This document shows positions 18,886 to 25,561 of a stretch of DNA of 64,000 nt, piece by piece. The first letter of the stretch is position 1; each line of letters opens with the position of its first letter. The translations under genes and the position numbers were made by a program. This DNA comes from CBDCCV01 sp965215025 (GTDB lineage Bacteria > Bacteroidota > Rhodothermia > Rhodothermales > Salinibacteraceae). The stretch is from assembly GCA_965215025.1 (NCBI GenBank), contig CBDCCV010000001.1, forward strand, positions 124,001 to 188,000. Reading direction: 5' to 3'. Under the pieces are notes generated by a model. It saw only the letters and a program-made list of their open reading frames with translations, made no database searches and was not told the DNA's origin.

Positions 18886-19598
18886 AGCTCATCATTGACG
18901 TGAACCTCTCGCCCGCGTGGGTTTCTTTCCTGGGCGACGCCGGCTACGAGACCGTTCACTGGTCGGACATCGGCGCGCTCCGTGCCCCCGACCGCCAGAT
19001 CATGGCCTGGGCGCGCGAGCACGACCGCGTGGTCTTCACGCACGACCTGGACTTTGCCGCGCTCTTGGCCGCTACGCAGGCCCGTGCGCCGAGCGTGCTT
19101 CAGATCCGCGCGCAGGACACGCTGCCTGACGCGATGGGCGAGGCCGTCGTCCAGGCGTTGCGCCAGTTCGCGCAGGCACTCCGCGAAGGCGCTGTCGTCT
19201 CGGTCGATCTGAGCACCCGTAGGGGCACGATATATCGTGCCCCTACCACGGCGAGGCCGCGCGCCCGTCGAACTCCGCTTCTGCGAATGGCGTACGCGAG
19301 GCTGAACGCTTACCCTAACCTGAACCGCCCTGCCATGAAGCGTGCTCTTGAAACGACTGGCACCGTGGACGACGAAGGCCGGCTGCACCTCGACGCCCCG
19401 CCGCCCGCGCTCGAAGCAGGGCGCGTGCGCGTGCTGCTCCTCTTCGAGGACGAAGAAGGCGGGCGCATTGATTTGCGTGCGCGCGGCATCGGCGCCGAGG
19501 AGGCCGCCGCGCTGCGCGAGCGCCTGGCCTCTTTCGCAGGAGAGTGGGAGAGCAAAGAAATGAGCCTTTACGACGATTATGACGCCGCCCGCTCTTAA
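18882..19598 (+). CDS. DUF5615 PIN-like toxin, reading through a repeat into the next antitoxin
   Basis: The first 110 or so residues are a DUF5615 PIN-like toxin: VKLIIDVNLSPAWVSFL, HWSDIGALRAPDRQIMAWA, VVFTHDLDFAALLA, with the acidic residues expected of a PIN nuclease. After SVDLSTRR, a normal family ending, the frame enters the palindromic 80-bp element (19217-19296) and stays open through it, joining in frame to the antitoxin that starts at 19335. If translated through, the protein would have 238 residues. The GTG start overlaps the DUF433 stop, which suggests translational coupling. The true toxin may have lost its own stop codon when the element inserted. Confidence 0.7.
   Translation: MKLIIDVNLSPAWVSFLGDAGYETVHWSDIGALRAPDRQIMAWAREHDRVVFTHDLDFAALLAATQARAPSVLQIRAQDTLPDAMGEAVVQALRQFAQALREGAVVSVDLSTRRGTIYRAPTTARPRARRTPLLRMAYARLNAYPNLNRPAMKRALETTGTVDDEGRLHLDAPPPALEAGRVRVLLLFEDEEGGRIDLRARGIGAEEAAALRERLASFAGEWESKEMSLYDDYDAARS
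19217..19296 (+). repeat. 80-bp TA-boundary element, copy 2 (identical to copy 3)
   Basis: Identical over all 80 bases to 19970-20049. It holds a perfect palindrome at 19219-19246 (arm GTAGGGGCACGATA) and a 50-base tail. The two copies bracket the antitoxin and MazF-like toxin pair. Confidence 0.95.
19335..19598 (+). CDS. Antitoxin of a MazF/PemK-type pair
   Basis: 87 residues from the ATG at 19335. The pattern TTGTVDDEGRLHLDAPPPAL with RVRVLLLFEDEE is typical of small beta-rich antitoxin-like proteins; the C-terminal helix and acidic end (ESKEMSLYDDYDAARS) could wrap the toxin. It overlaps the start of the MazF-like gene by 20 bases. It is also in frame with the upstream DUF5615 toxin, so it may be made alone or as a fusion. 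No known DNA-binding motif is clear. Confidence 0.65.
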   Translation: MKRALETTGTVDDEGRLHLDAPPPALEAGRVRVLLLFEDEEGGRIDLRARGIGAEEAAALRERLASFAGEWESKEMSLYDDYDAARS

Positions 19599-19932
19599 AC
19601 GCGGAGACGTGGCACTCGTGCTCTTCCCGCACTCGGACCTGCGCACGGCTAAGACGCGCCCCGCGCTCGTGGTCCAGGCCGATGCACTCGGCACCGATCT
19701 CGCGCAGGTGATCGTTGCCATGATTACGAGCCGGACGTTCCGCGCCGGGCATCCGAGCCGCGTCCTTATGCGCCTCGATTCGCCCGAAGGCAATGCCTCC
19801 GGCCTGCTCACCGACTCGGTGGTGATGACCGACAACCTGGCGACCGTCACCCAGGCGGCCTTCGACCGCGTCATCGGCAGCGTGCCGATGGCCGGCGTTG
19901 ACGCGGCACTGCGCCATACGTTGGGGCTGTGA
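19579..19932 (+). CDS. MazF/PemK-type toxin
   Basis: 117 residues. The opening LKRGDVALVLFPHSDLRTAK with TRPALVVQADA is the classic PemK/MazF start (the RGDV and RPALV motifs), followed by VIVAMITSR and the later helix DNLATVTQAAFDRVIGSVP. Members of this family are mRNA or tRNA endonucleases held inactive by the partner antitoxin. The start overlaps the antitoxin gene. The length is normal. The pair is bracketed by identical 80-bp repeats. Confidence 0.85.
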   Translation: MTPPALKRGDVALVLFPHSDLRTAKTRPALVVQADALGTDLAQVIVAMITSRTFRAGHPSRVLMRLDSPEGNASGLLTDSVVMTDNLATVTQAAFDRVIGSVPMAGVDAALRHTLGL

Positions 19933-19969
19933 CGAAACGCCTGTGCTACGCCGTCACCGTTGGAAGCAT

Positions 19970-20049
19970 CCGTAGGGGCACGATATATCGTGCCCCTACC
20001 ACGGCGAGGCCGCGCGCCCGTCGAACTCCGCTTCTGCGAATGGCGTACG
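19970..20049 (+). repeat. 80-bp TA-boundary element, copy 3
   Basis: Identical to 19217-19296. The palindrome is at 19972-19999. It is preceded by CCGTTGGAAGCATCC and ends 39 bases before the ATG of the next antitoxin. Confidence 0.95.
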
Positions 20050-20088
20050 TCATGCTGAGCGTAATTCCTCCTCAAACAGGTGCAAGCG

Positions 20089-20340
20089 ATGGACAACGTG
20101 CTGGAAGAGGTGGGCCGCGTGGCCCGCGAGACAGGCAAGCCGGAAGCCGAGGTGCTGCTGCACGTTTTGAAAGCCGGCCTGCGCGACGTGCGGCGCGAGC
20201 GGGTGCTGGACCAGTACCTGCTCGATGAGATTAGCCGTGAGGAGGCCGTGCTCCAGGTGGGGCAGGATTGGGTGGAGATGGCGGAGCGCCAGCGCCGCGC
20301 CGTGGAGGGCGACCTCAAGTGGGCGCTCGAAGGCGAATGA
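20089..20340 (+). CDS. Antitoxin partner of DUF3368 PIN toxin
   Basis: 83 residues: a helical N-terminus (NVLEEVGRVARETGKPEAEV), a middle with YLLDEISREEAVLQVGQDWV, and AERQRRAVEGDLKWALEG at the end. I do not place it in a named family; DUF3368 toxins usually pair with UPF0175 antitoxins, which it resembles only loosely. The stop overlaps the toxin start (ATGA), a typical TA arrangement. The ATG at 20089 was preferred over a GTG three codons upstream because the relic at 16704 begins at the same codon. Confidence 0.7.
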   Translation: MDNVLEEVGRVARETGKPEAEVLLHVLKAGLRDVRRERVLDQYLLDEISREEAVLQVGQDWVEMAERQRRAVEGDLKWALEGE

Positions 20341-20828
20341 GCCGCATCGCCGTCGCGGACGCCGGGCCGCTTATCCATCTCTGCGAGATCGGCGCGCTGG
20401 ATCTGCTCGGTCTCTTCGAGGCGGTGCTCGTGCCGGAGACGGTCTGGCAGGAAGCCACGCATCCGGGCCGCGTGCCGGAGGCTTCGCTCGCACGCCTGCG
20501 CGTGGCAGAGCGGCGCCGCGACCCGCCGCCCACCGCCGCCGACGCCGGGCGCAGCCATCTCCAAGCTGGCGAGCGCATGTGCCTGCGCCTGTGCGAGCAG
20601 GAAGGCATCCGCTCCATCCTCACCGACGACCTCAGAGCGCGCGAGACGGCCGAGGCGGAGGGCCTCACGCCCACCGGCTCGCTCGGCGTCGTGGTACGCG
20701 CTTTCCGCGAAGGACGCATCGCAGAGCAAAAGGCCGAACGACTCCTCAAAGCACTGCGCGACGAGAGCACGCTCTTTGTGAGGTCCGTGCTTGTCAACCG
20801 AGTGATCGAACAGCTGCGGCGCGGATAG
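20337..20828 (+). CDS. DUF3368 PIN-domain toxin (VapC-like)
   Basis: 163 residues from the ATG at 20337. The start SRIAVADAGPLIHLCEIGAL, the central ETVWQEA, GERMCLRLCEQ and SILTDDLRARETAEAEGL give the conserved acidic residues of the DUF3368 PIN fold, and GSLGVVVRAFREGRI is the usual C-terminal helix. PIN toxins cleave RNA. It overlaps the antitoxin gene by four bases. A truncated relative is at 18570. A palindromic repeat lies about 70 bases downstream. Confidence 0.85.
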   Translation: MSRIAVADAGPLIHLCEIGALDLLGLFEAVLVPETVWQEATHPGRVPEASLARLRVAERRRDPPPTAADAGRSHLQAGERMCLRLCEQEGIRSILTDDLRARETAEAEGLTPTGSLGVVVRAFREGRIAEQKAERLLKALRDESTLFVRSVLVNRVIEQLRRG

Positions 20829-20895
20829 CAATTGCCGCGCGCCGCTGCCGTTGGAAACATCCGTAGGGAGGTGTCGCGCAACGGTGGAAGCATTC

Positions 20896-20923
20896 GTAGG
20901 GGCGTATTGCAATACGCCCCTAC
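20896..20923. repeat. 28-bp GTAGGGGC palindrome after the last TA module
   Basis: Perfect palindrome, arm GTAGGGGCGTATTG, followed by CACGGCGAG as in the 80-bp elements. About 25 bases before it is a broken left end (CCGTTGGAAACATCCGTAGG, 20852-20871). The remaining spacer to 21100 shows nothing else. Confidence 0.9.
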
Positions 20924-21100
20924 CACGGCGAGACCCGGCGCGGCGGCTCAGGCGCTCGCTCGCGCACGCAAAGCACCGGCACGCTGTGGAGCGCCGGCGG
21001 CTGCGCCCGGCCCCAGGGGGGGGAGAGGCCAAACGCAGCGGCCGGCGCTCCGCAGCACGCGGGCGCTCGCCGAAGGTGAAAGGAAACGTGGGGTGCTCAC

Positions 21101-21523
21101 TTAATCGCATGAAATATCTACCTCGCCGTTGTAGAACACGCGCGTGGAGTCGATGCGGTAGCCGCGCACGTACGTCCGCGCGCCCACCTCGTCGGGGAAG
21201 CGGCGGCTGCGCGCCTCGATGGTGAGCGCGTTGGCCGTGGCGCTCGTGATCTGGAAGCAGCCCGAGGGCGTGGTCTGGCCCAGGAAGAGCTTCTGCATCC
21301 CGTTGCCGTCGGCCAGGCCCGTGTACTTGGCGTTGCCGCCGTCGTAGGGGTCCCGCTTCGTCTTCCAGAACACGGCGTCGGTGGCGATCTCGAGGTTGCG
21401 CTCGATGAGGTTGTCGGCCACGAACTGCCGCGTCTTGGTGTTGAAGGCGTAGAAGCCGGCCACGATGGCGACGCCCACCAGGACGACGCCGATCACTAAG
21501 AGGAGGAGCTGCTGCTGTCCCAT
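21101..21523 (-). CDS. Short pilin-like protein 1
   Basis: 140 residues. It starts MGQQQLLLLVIGVVLVGVAI and continues with a polar helix (NTKTRQFVADNLIERNLEIA), then a beta-rich globular part with SGCFQITSATANALTIEARS and a C-terminal Cys (DISCD). This is pilin architecture with a two-residue leader (MG) at most, and the usual Glu5 is absent. It is paralogous to the protein at 21706. The two are probably major or alternate pilins of the locus; processing enzyme and role are unknown. Confidence 0.65.
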   Translation of the reverse strand: MGQQQLLLLVIGVVLVGVAIVAGFYAFNTKTRQFVADNLIERNLEIATDAVFWKTKRDPYDGGNAKYTGLADGNGMQKLFLGQTTPSGCFQITSATANALTIEARSRRFPDEVGARTYVRGYRIDSTRVFYNGEVDISCD

Positions 21524-21595
21524 GACTCAGAGGGTTGTGCGGTGTGGAAAAGAGGCCCCCCTCTTCGCTGTGCGTGCTGTGCGTAGAGAAGCGCG

Positions 21596-21636
21596 GGGGC
21601 AGCAGCCGCGCCGAAATGCGACGGTGCTGCTGCCCC
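21596..21636. terminator. Hairpin between the two pilin genes
   Basis: A perfect 11-bp stem, GGGGCAGCAGC/GCTGCTGCCCC, encloses a 19-base loop. On the minus strand it follows the upstream pilin without a U-run, so it may be a partial terminator or an mRNA 3' stabiliser that sets the ratio of the two pilins. Confidence 0.4.
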
Positions 21637-21705
21637 TTGGCTTCTTACGCGCTGGCCTGCACGGTCCCGCTCGGGCGCGAGAGTCGCAGGCGGTGCTGGT
21701 CGGCA

Positions 21706-22158
21706 TTAGCTGCCGGACGTGGAAGAGACCACTGTGGAAATACTTTCGGGCGTAGTTCCACCGACCGTAACAACAACTTCGTTGTTGCTATCAGCGTTGG
21801 TGCCGGTGATCGTCAGAACTCCGCTTGCAGCCGAAATTTCGAAGCACCCGTTGAGGTTTTCGTATTCGCCTGTTGCGCAGTCGCCATTACCATCTGCCGT
21901 TTCGTAGCCAATCTGCTCGAACTTCAGTGCGGTTGGGCTGCTCCACTGGGTACCTTCCGGATTTTCAGAGCCGCCACCGAAGGCTTTCGGCTTGAGCGCC
22001 CAGGCCTGCGCGTCAGAGGCGATGCGGACGCCGTCGTTGACGAGGGCGTCGGCGTTGGCTTTCTTCTGGTTCTCACCGAAGGCCTGGATGCCCACGACGA
22101 CGGCCAGGCCGACGATCACGATGCCGAGTACGAGAAGGAGAAGTTGCTGCTGTCCCAT
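21706..22158 (-). CDS. Short pilin-like protein 2
   Basis: 150 residues, starting MGQQQLLLLVLGIVIVGLAV, then the helix ENQKKANADALVNDGVRIAS and a beta-rich domain with a Cys pair (GDCATGEYENLNGCFEIS) that matches the disulphide loop position of many pilins. It ends in a Ser/Thr-rich tail (ESISTVVSSTSGS) that could be glycosylated, which would fit the ligase gene nearby. A GAGG sequence about nine bases before the ATG may act as ribosome-binding site. It is first in the pilin pair and likely the more abundant. Confidence 0.65.
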   Translation of the reverse strand: MGQQQLLLLVLGIVIVGLAVVVGIQAFGENQKKANADALVNDGVRIASDAQAWALKPKAFGGGSENPEGTQWSSPTALKFEQIGYETADGNGDCATGEYENLNGCFEISAASGVLTITGTNADSNNEVVVTVGGTTPESISTVVSSTSGS

Positions 22159-22216
22159 ATTGAGTTACCTCGTAGAGGTTGGTTGAGTTGTTGCGGTGTG
22201 GAGGTGCGGGTGTTGC

Positions 22217-22248
22217 GTGGTGTGGTGTCGTTGTGGTGTGGTGTCGTT
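22217..22248. repeat. Two perfect copies of a 16-bp GT-rich unit
   Basis: GTGGTGTGGTGTCGTT occurs twice in tandem, 60-90 bases upstream of the pilin 2 start. Copy number changes here could alter pilin expression; that is speculation. Confidence 0.85.
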
Positions 22249-22667
22249 TCAGAGGTGCCAAAAAGAGTGGCCGCAGGGGCCACCCTTGCCCGGCACCAAG
22301 TCCCTCCCCGCGAAGAACAAACGACCGGGCAAGGGCGGCTCGTGTCATCCGTGGCGCGCTGCGTACAGCCGGCGTGCCAGGGGATGCGCGGCCAACTGCT
22401 CGATAGGAGTTGCACAGGCTGTGCCAGCCGTCTGCAAAGGCGCGGCGGAGCGGCCCGGCGTCCGCGTCAAATCGCCTCGCGCTGGCGTTAAAGCGCCTTT
22501 CTGGTCATATGAGCGCGTTTTAGGTTTTTTGCGCGACGCCGGCCGGCCCGCGCCAGGACGCCCAAAAGCCGGTAGAAAGGTGGGAACGGGGGTTTCCTTT
22601 CGTAACGAATGGGGCGGTTTGGCCAACAGGCGTAAAAGGGCCAACCGCCGTGGGTAGACCGACCGTT

Positions 22668-22695
22668 GTAGGGGCGTATTGCAATACGCCCCTAC
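22668..22695. repeat. 28-bp GTAGGGGC palindrome upstream of RAYT
   Basis: Perfect palindrome, arm GTAGGGGCGTATTG, identical to those at 20896 and 23133. It lies about 100 bases before the transposase start, as expected for a REP element served by that transposase. Confidence 0.95.
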
Positions 22696-22798
22696 GAATA
22701 CCACCGACGGCACGGGATGAATGCCGCCGACGGTGCAAACCTCCGCCGCGCGTTATACCTTGATCGCAGCTACACCCATTGTCAACCCCGCGACCGCC

Positions 22799-23437
22799 AT
22801 GCCGTACGATCCCGATAAACACCGCCGCCAGTCCGTGCGTTTGCCGGATTACGATTACGCCTCGGCGGGCGGGTATTTTGTCACCATCTGCACGCACGGG
22901 CACGTGTGCCTCTTCGGCGAGATCGCAGAGGAAGAGATGCACCTGAACGCCTGCGGCCAGATCGCCTATGACGAATGGCGCCGCACGCCCGCCGTGCGCC
23001 CGAACGTGCGGCTCGACGCCTTCGTCGTCATGCCGAACCATATCCACGGCGTATTAATCATCGTCGGGGATAATTTTGCCGACGGTGGCGACAACCGTGC
23101 GGATGAATCACGCAACCACGATGGAGGCGACCGTAGGGGCGTATTGCAATACGCCCCTACAACGGTTGGCCCAACGGACGGTCAATCGGAACCGGCATCG
23201 CGGTTTCGGTCTCCGTCGCAGACCCTCGGCGCGATCATTCGCGGATACAAGGGCGCCGTCACCAAACGCATCAATCAGCTGCGCGGCACGCCGGGCGAGG
23301 CCGTCTGGCAGCGCGGGTTCTACGACCACGTCATCCGCCACGAGAAGGACCTCGCGCGCATCCGCCGGTACGTGGACCGGAACCCGGCGCGCTGGTACTG
23401 GGACCGCCTCCATCCGCGCGCCCCGAACAGCAAGTGA
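22799..23437 (+). CDS. REP-associated tyrosine transposase (RAYT, Y1_Tnp)
   Basis: 212 residues. The start SVRLPDYDYASAGGYFVTIC and FVVMPNHIHGVLII (HIH at 81-83) give the HUH site of the Y1 transposase family; the tyrosine in IIRGYKGAVTKRIN (Y150) is the likely nucleophile, and FYDHVIRHEKDLARIRRYV is the common C-terminal motif. RAYTs act on REP palindromes. Residues 112-121 (RRGVLQYAPT) are encoded by a 28-bp palindrome of the local family sitting between the HUH site and the tyrosine, with no frameshift. The enzyme may therefore still work. It is likely the agent that spread the GTAGGGGC palindromes. Confidence 0.85.
   Translation: MPYDPDKHRRQSVRLPDYDYASAGGYFVTICTHGHVCLFGEIAEEEMHLNACGQIAYDEWRRTPAVRPNVRLDAFVVMPNHIHGVLIIVGDNFADGGDNRADESRNHDGGDRRGVLQYAPTTVGPTDGQSEPASRFRSPSQTLGAIIRGYKGAVTKRINQLRGTPGEAVWQRGFYDHVIRHEKDLARIRRYVDRNPARWYWDRLHPRAPNSK
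23133..23160. repeat. GTAGGGGC palindrome inside the RAYT gene
   Basis: Perfect 28-bp palindrome, identical to the copies at 22668 and 20896, in frame within the transposase coding sequence. Confidence 0.95.
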
Positions 23438-23468
23438 GGAAGTGCTCTTGGGGCGCGCGCTCTGACGC
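23430..23468 (+). repeat. 39-bp direct repeat, left copy
   Basis: It begins GCAAGTGAGGAAGTGC at the stop codon of the RAYT gene. 35 of 39 bases match 24236-24274, which covers the stop codon of the Uma2 gene. Confidence 0.85.
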
Positions 23469-23550
23469 TAAGGATGCGCTACAACCGGAACCCGCCGGGC
23501 GGCGGCGCTCGTTTCTCTGTCAGCACCTTTCCGCACAACGGCTTCGATCT

Positions 23551-24243
23551 ATGAACCGGCCCAAAAAGACCACGACGGCGCTCCCTCCGCTCGAAAGCGG
23601 CGACCGGCTCACGCGCAGCGCCTTTGAAAAGCGCTACGCCGCCATGCCGCACGTCAAAAAAGCCGAACTCGTCAACGGCACCGTTTACGTCCCCTGGCAA
23701 ACGGGGCGGTTCTCCTTCGGCCACGCGCGCGCTCACGCCATCGGCTGGCTCGGCACCTACGCCGCCGCCACGCCCTACATCATGCTCTGCGATAACACCA
23801 CCGTCCGCCTCGATCCGGACAACGAGATCCAGCCCGATGCCCTCCTGCGCATCGGCGCCAAAAGCGGCGGCGCCTCACGCTTGAGCAAGGACGACTACAT
23901 CGAAGGCGCGCCCGAGCTTATCGTCGAGATTGCCGCGTCGAGCGCCGCGTACGACCTCTACGACAAAAAGACCGTCTGCCGCCGCCACGGCGTCAAGGAA
24001 TACGTCGTCTGGCAGATGTTCGAGAGCCGGCTCGACTGGTTCGTCCTCGAAGACGATGACTACCTGCGCCTAGACCCAGACGCGGACGGCCTTCTGCGCA
24101 GCCAGGCGTTTCCCGGCCTGCGCCTGCCCGTGCCCGCGCTCCTGGAGGGCGATTTGGCTGCCGTCCTGGACGCCGTCCGCCAGGGCACCACCACGGAGGC
24201 GCACGCCGCCTTCGCCGAGACGCTGCGCCCTGAACGCAAGTGA
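23551..24243 (+). CDS. Uma2-family (DUF820) restriction-endonuclease-like protein
   Basis: 230 residues from the ATG at 23551. The motifs AELVNGTVYVP, EIQPDALLRI and PELIVEIAASSAAYDLYDKK with YRRHGV-like CRRHGVKEYVVW are the Uma2 signature: a PD-(D/E)XK fold with the conserved D in QPD and E/K further on. Uma2 proteins occur in large numbers in cyanobacteria and some other phyla; their role is unknown and may be linked to mobile DNA. The gene is bracketed by 39-bp direct repeats that cover both its own stop and the stop of the preceding RAYT gene. Confidence 0.85.
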   Translation: MNRPKKTTTALPPLESGDRLTRSAFEKRYAAMPHVKKAELVNGTVYVPWQTGRFSFGHARAHAIGWLGTYAAATPYIMLCDNTTVRLDPDNEIQPDALLRIGAKSGGASRLSKDDYIEGAPELIVEIAASSAAYDLYDKKTVCRRHGVKEYVVWQMFESRLDWFVLEDDDYLRLDPDADGLLRSQAFPGLRLPVPALLEGDLAAVLDAVRQGTTTEAHAAFAETLRPERK

Positions 24244-24274
24244 GGAAGTGCCCCTGGGGTGCGCGCTCTAACGC
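24236..24274 (+). repeat. 39-bp direct repeat, right copy
   Basis: Matches 23430-23468 at 35 of 39 positions. The unit thus ends two neighbouring genes. The spacer after it (to 24393) shows nothing further. Confidence 0.85.
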
Positions 24275-24393
24275 CGCGTCTCTGCGCCGCGCGCAGAAAT
24301 TACGCGATTATGGAAGTTTCGCCGCGGCGCGTTTGCCATTCTACATCGTTGAAATGAAGCGTTGTATCCATTCATTTATCCTGTGAGAACACC

Positions 24394-24753
24394 ATGGCAC
24401 AGCATAGCAGCACACCGTCCGGCAGCGCCAGCAGCCAGGGCAGCGCCGGCGGCGTCACTCAGCAAGAGATCGAGGTCAAAGGCGGGCAGCTCGTGGACAA
24501 GTTCAAGGAGATCGTCGAGGCGGGGAACGCGCGGCGCGTCACCATCAAGAAGGACGGGCGCACGGTGATGGAGCTTCCACTCACGGTAGGCGCCGGCGCC
24601 GCCACGGCTGCCGTTCTGCTCAACCCCATGCTGGCGGCCATCGGCGCCGTGGGCGCTTTGATGAGCGACGTGAAGATCGTCGTCGAGCGCGGCCCGAGCG
24701 AGGGCGGCTCCAGCGGGGCCGGCAGCGGCAACCTCCCGGCCGGCCAGGCATAG
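24394..24753 (+). CDS. DUF4342-like protein
   Basis: 119 residues. After a Ser/Gly-rich start comes EIEVKGGQLVDKFKEIVEAG, RRVTIKKDGRTVMELPLTVG and a hydrophobic stretch AATAAVLLNPMLAAIGAVGA, as in DUF4342 proteins, then a Gly/Ser-rich tail. The function is unknown; the hydrophobic segment suggests membrane association. It is a single gene with a terminator directly after it. Confidence 0.75.
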   Translation: MAQHSSTPSGSASSQGSAGGVTQQEIEVKGGQLVDKFKEIVEAGNARRVTIKKDGRTVMELPLTVGAGAATAAVLLNPMLAAIGAVGALMSDVKIVVERGPSEGGSSGAGSGNLPAGQA

Positions 24754-24775
24754 CGCGCCTGTTTCACCTGCGAGC

Positions 24776-24810
24776 GAAAAAGGGCACGGCGACTGGCCGC
24801 GCCCTTTTTT
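24776..24810 (+). terminator. Rho-independent terminator after DUF4342 gene
   Basis: GGGC and GCCC with flanking AAAAA and TTTTTT form a stem (AAAAAGGGC/GCCCTTTTTT) around a GC-rich loop, followed by the T-run, 23 bases after the stop codon. Confidence 0.8.
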
Positions 24811-24903
24811 CGTGGCGCCGCCGCCGCGCCGCTGGCTGAAACCGGCCTCAAAAGCCCCGGTTGAATCGTTTTCTCTTTTCTTCAGCGAACCCCGCGTCCC
24901 GCC

Positions 24904-25143
24904 ATGCCCACGTTGACGATCAAAGACGTACCGAAGGACCTGCACCGGCGCTTGAGCGAGCGCGCACGCCGGCACGGCCGCAGCCCCGACGAAGAAGCCC
25001 TCACTTGCCTCATGGAGGCGCTCCCCGCCCCGCCCCGCCGCTCGGCCAAAGAGGTCATCGCCGAGGCGGAAGAACTGAACCGGAAGGTAGGCGTCGTCTT
25101 TCCCGACATCGTGAATGAAGCCAAGCGCGAGGGCCGGGCGTAG
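24904..25143 (+). CDS. Ribbon-helix-helix antitoxin (FitA/VapB-like)
   Basis: 79 residues. PTLTIKDVPKDLHRRLSERA followed by RRHGRSPDEEALTCLMEAL is the Arc/FitA ribbon-helix-helix fold. The C-terminal tail would bind the toxin. The next gene starts two bases after its stop and encodes a PIN toxin, so this is a VapBC/FitAB-type pair, likely autoregulated. Confidence 0.85.
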   Translation: MPTLTIKDVPKDLHRRLSERARRHGRSPDEEALTCLMEALPAPPRRSAKEVIAEAEELNRKVGVVFPDIVNEAKREGRA

Positions 25144-25145
25144 CG

Positions 25146-25556
25146 ATGATCGTTGTTGACAATGACGTGATCAGCTACTTCTGGCTGGAGATTAGTGACC
25201 GATCCCCGGTGGCGCGTCGTGCCCGTGCGCGCGACTCGGATTGGGCCGTACCCTACTTGTGGCGGTCAGAGTTTCGCAACGTCCTGCGCCACTACATACG
25301 CCTTGACGTGATCGGGTACGCCGAAGCCCTCTGGTATGCTCGAAAAGCTGAGGCCGATCTGCGCGGCAACGAGCACCCCGTCGCCACAGCCGCCGTGCTC
25401 AAGCTTGTCGAGCAGACGGGCCACTCCGCCTACGATTGCGAGTACGTCGCGCTGGCACAACAACTGAACGTCAAGCTCGTCACGGGCGACAGGGACGTGG
25501 CGCGCCTCTTCCCCAACACCGCCGTGCTGCTCGAAGACTTCGTTTCAGCCACTTGA
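25146..25556 (+). CDS. PIN-domain toxin (VapC-like)
   Basis: 136 residues. MIVVDNDVISYFWL gives the first PIN acid, WRSEFRNVLRHYI the Glu, and SAYDCEYVALAQ with LVTGDRDVARLFP the later acids, so the nuclease site looks intact. The start GTN(D)VI is typical of the VapC group. It is five bases upstream of the PLP enzyme, possibly by chance. Confidence 0.85.
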   Translation: MIVVDNDVISYFWLEISDRSPVARRARARDSDWAVPYLWRSEFRNVLRHYIRLDVIGYAEALWYARKAEADLRGNEHPVATAAVLKLVEQTGHSAYDCEYVALAQQLNVKLVTGDRDVARLFPNTAVLLEDFVSAT

Positions 25557-25561
25557 ACGCG

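Larger units (their letters stand above)
22159..22798. other. 640-base spacer between divergent pilin and RAYT genes
   Basis: It probably holds the pilin promoter and a long leader, but I see no clear promoter motif. It includes a 16-bp tandem repeat at 22217-22248 and a palindrome at 22668-22695. Confidence 0.5.

Noticed and set aside
18463..20923. Integron cassette array with attC sites
   Set aside because: The palindromes lack the GTTRRRY and RYYYAAC core sites (the nearest are GTTGGAA and GTCGAAC), are perfectly symmetric, and no integron integrase is present.
16583..23160. CRISPR array
   Set aside because: The repeated palindromes are hundreds of bases apart with genes between them and no spacer-length regularity; no cas genes are visible.
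23430..24274. Insertion sequence carrying the Uma2 gene
   Set aside because: The flanks are direct, not inverted, repeats and no transposase is enclosed; I report the repeats only.
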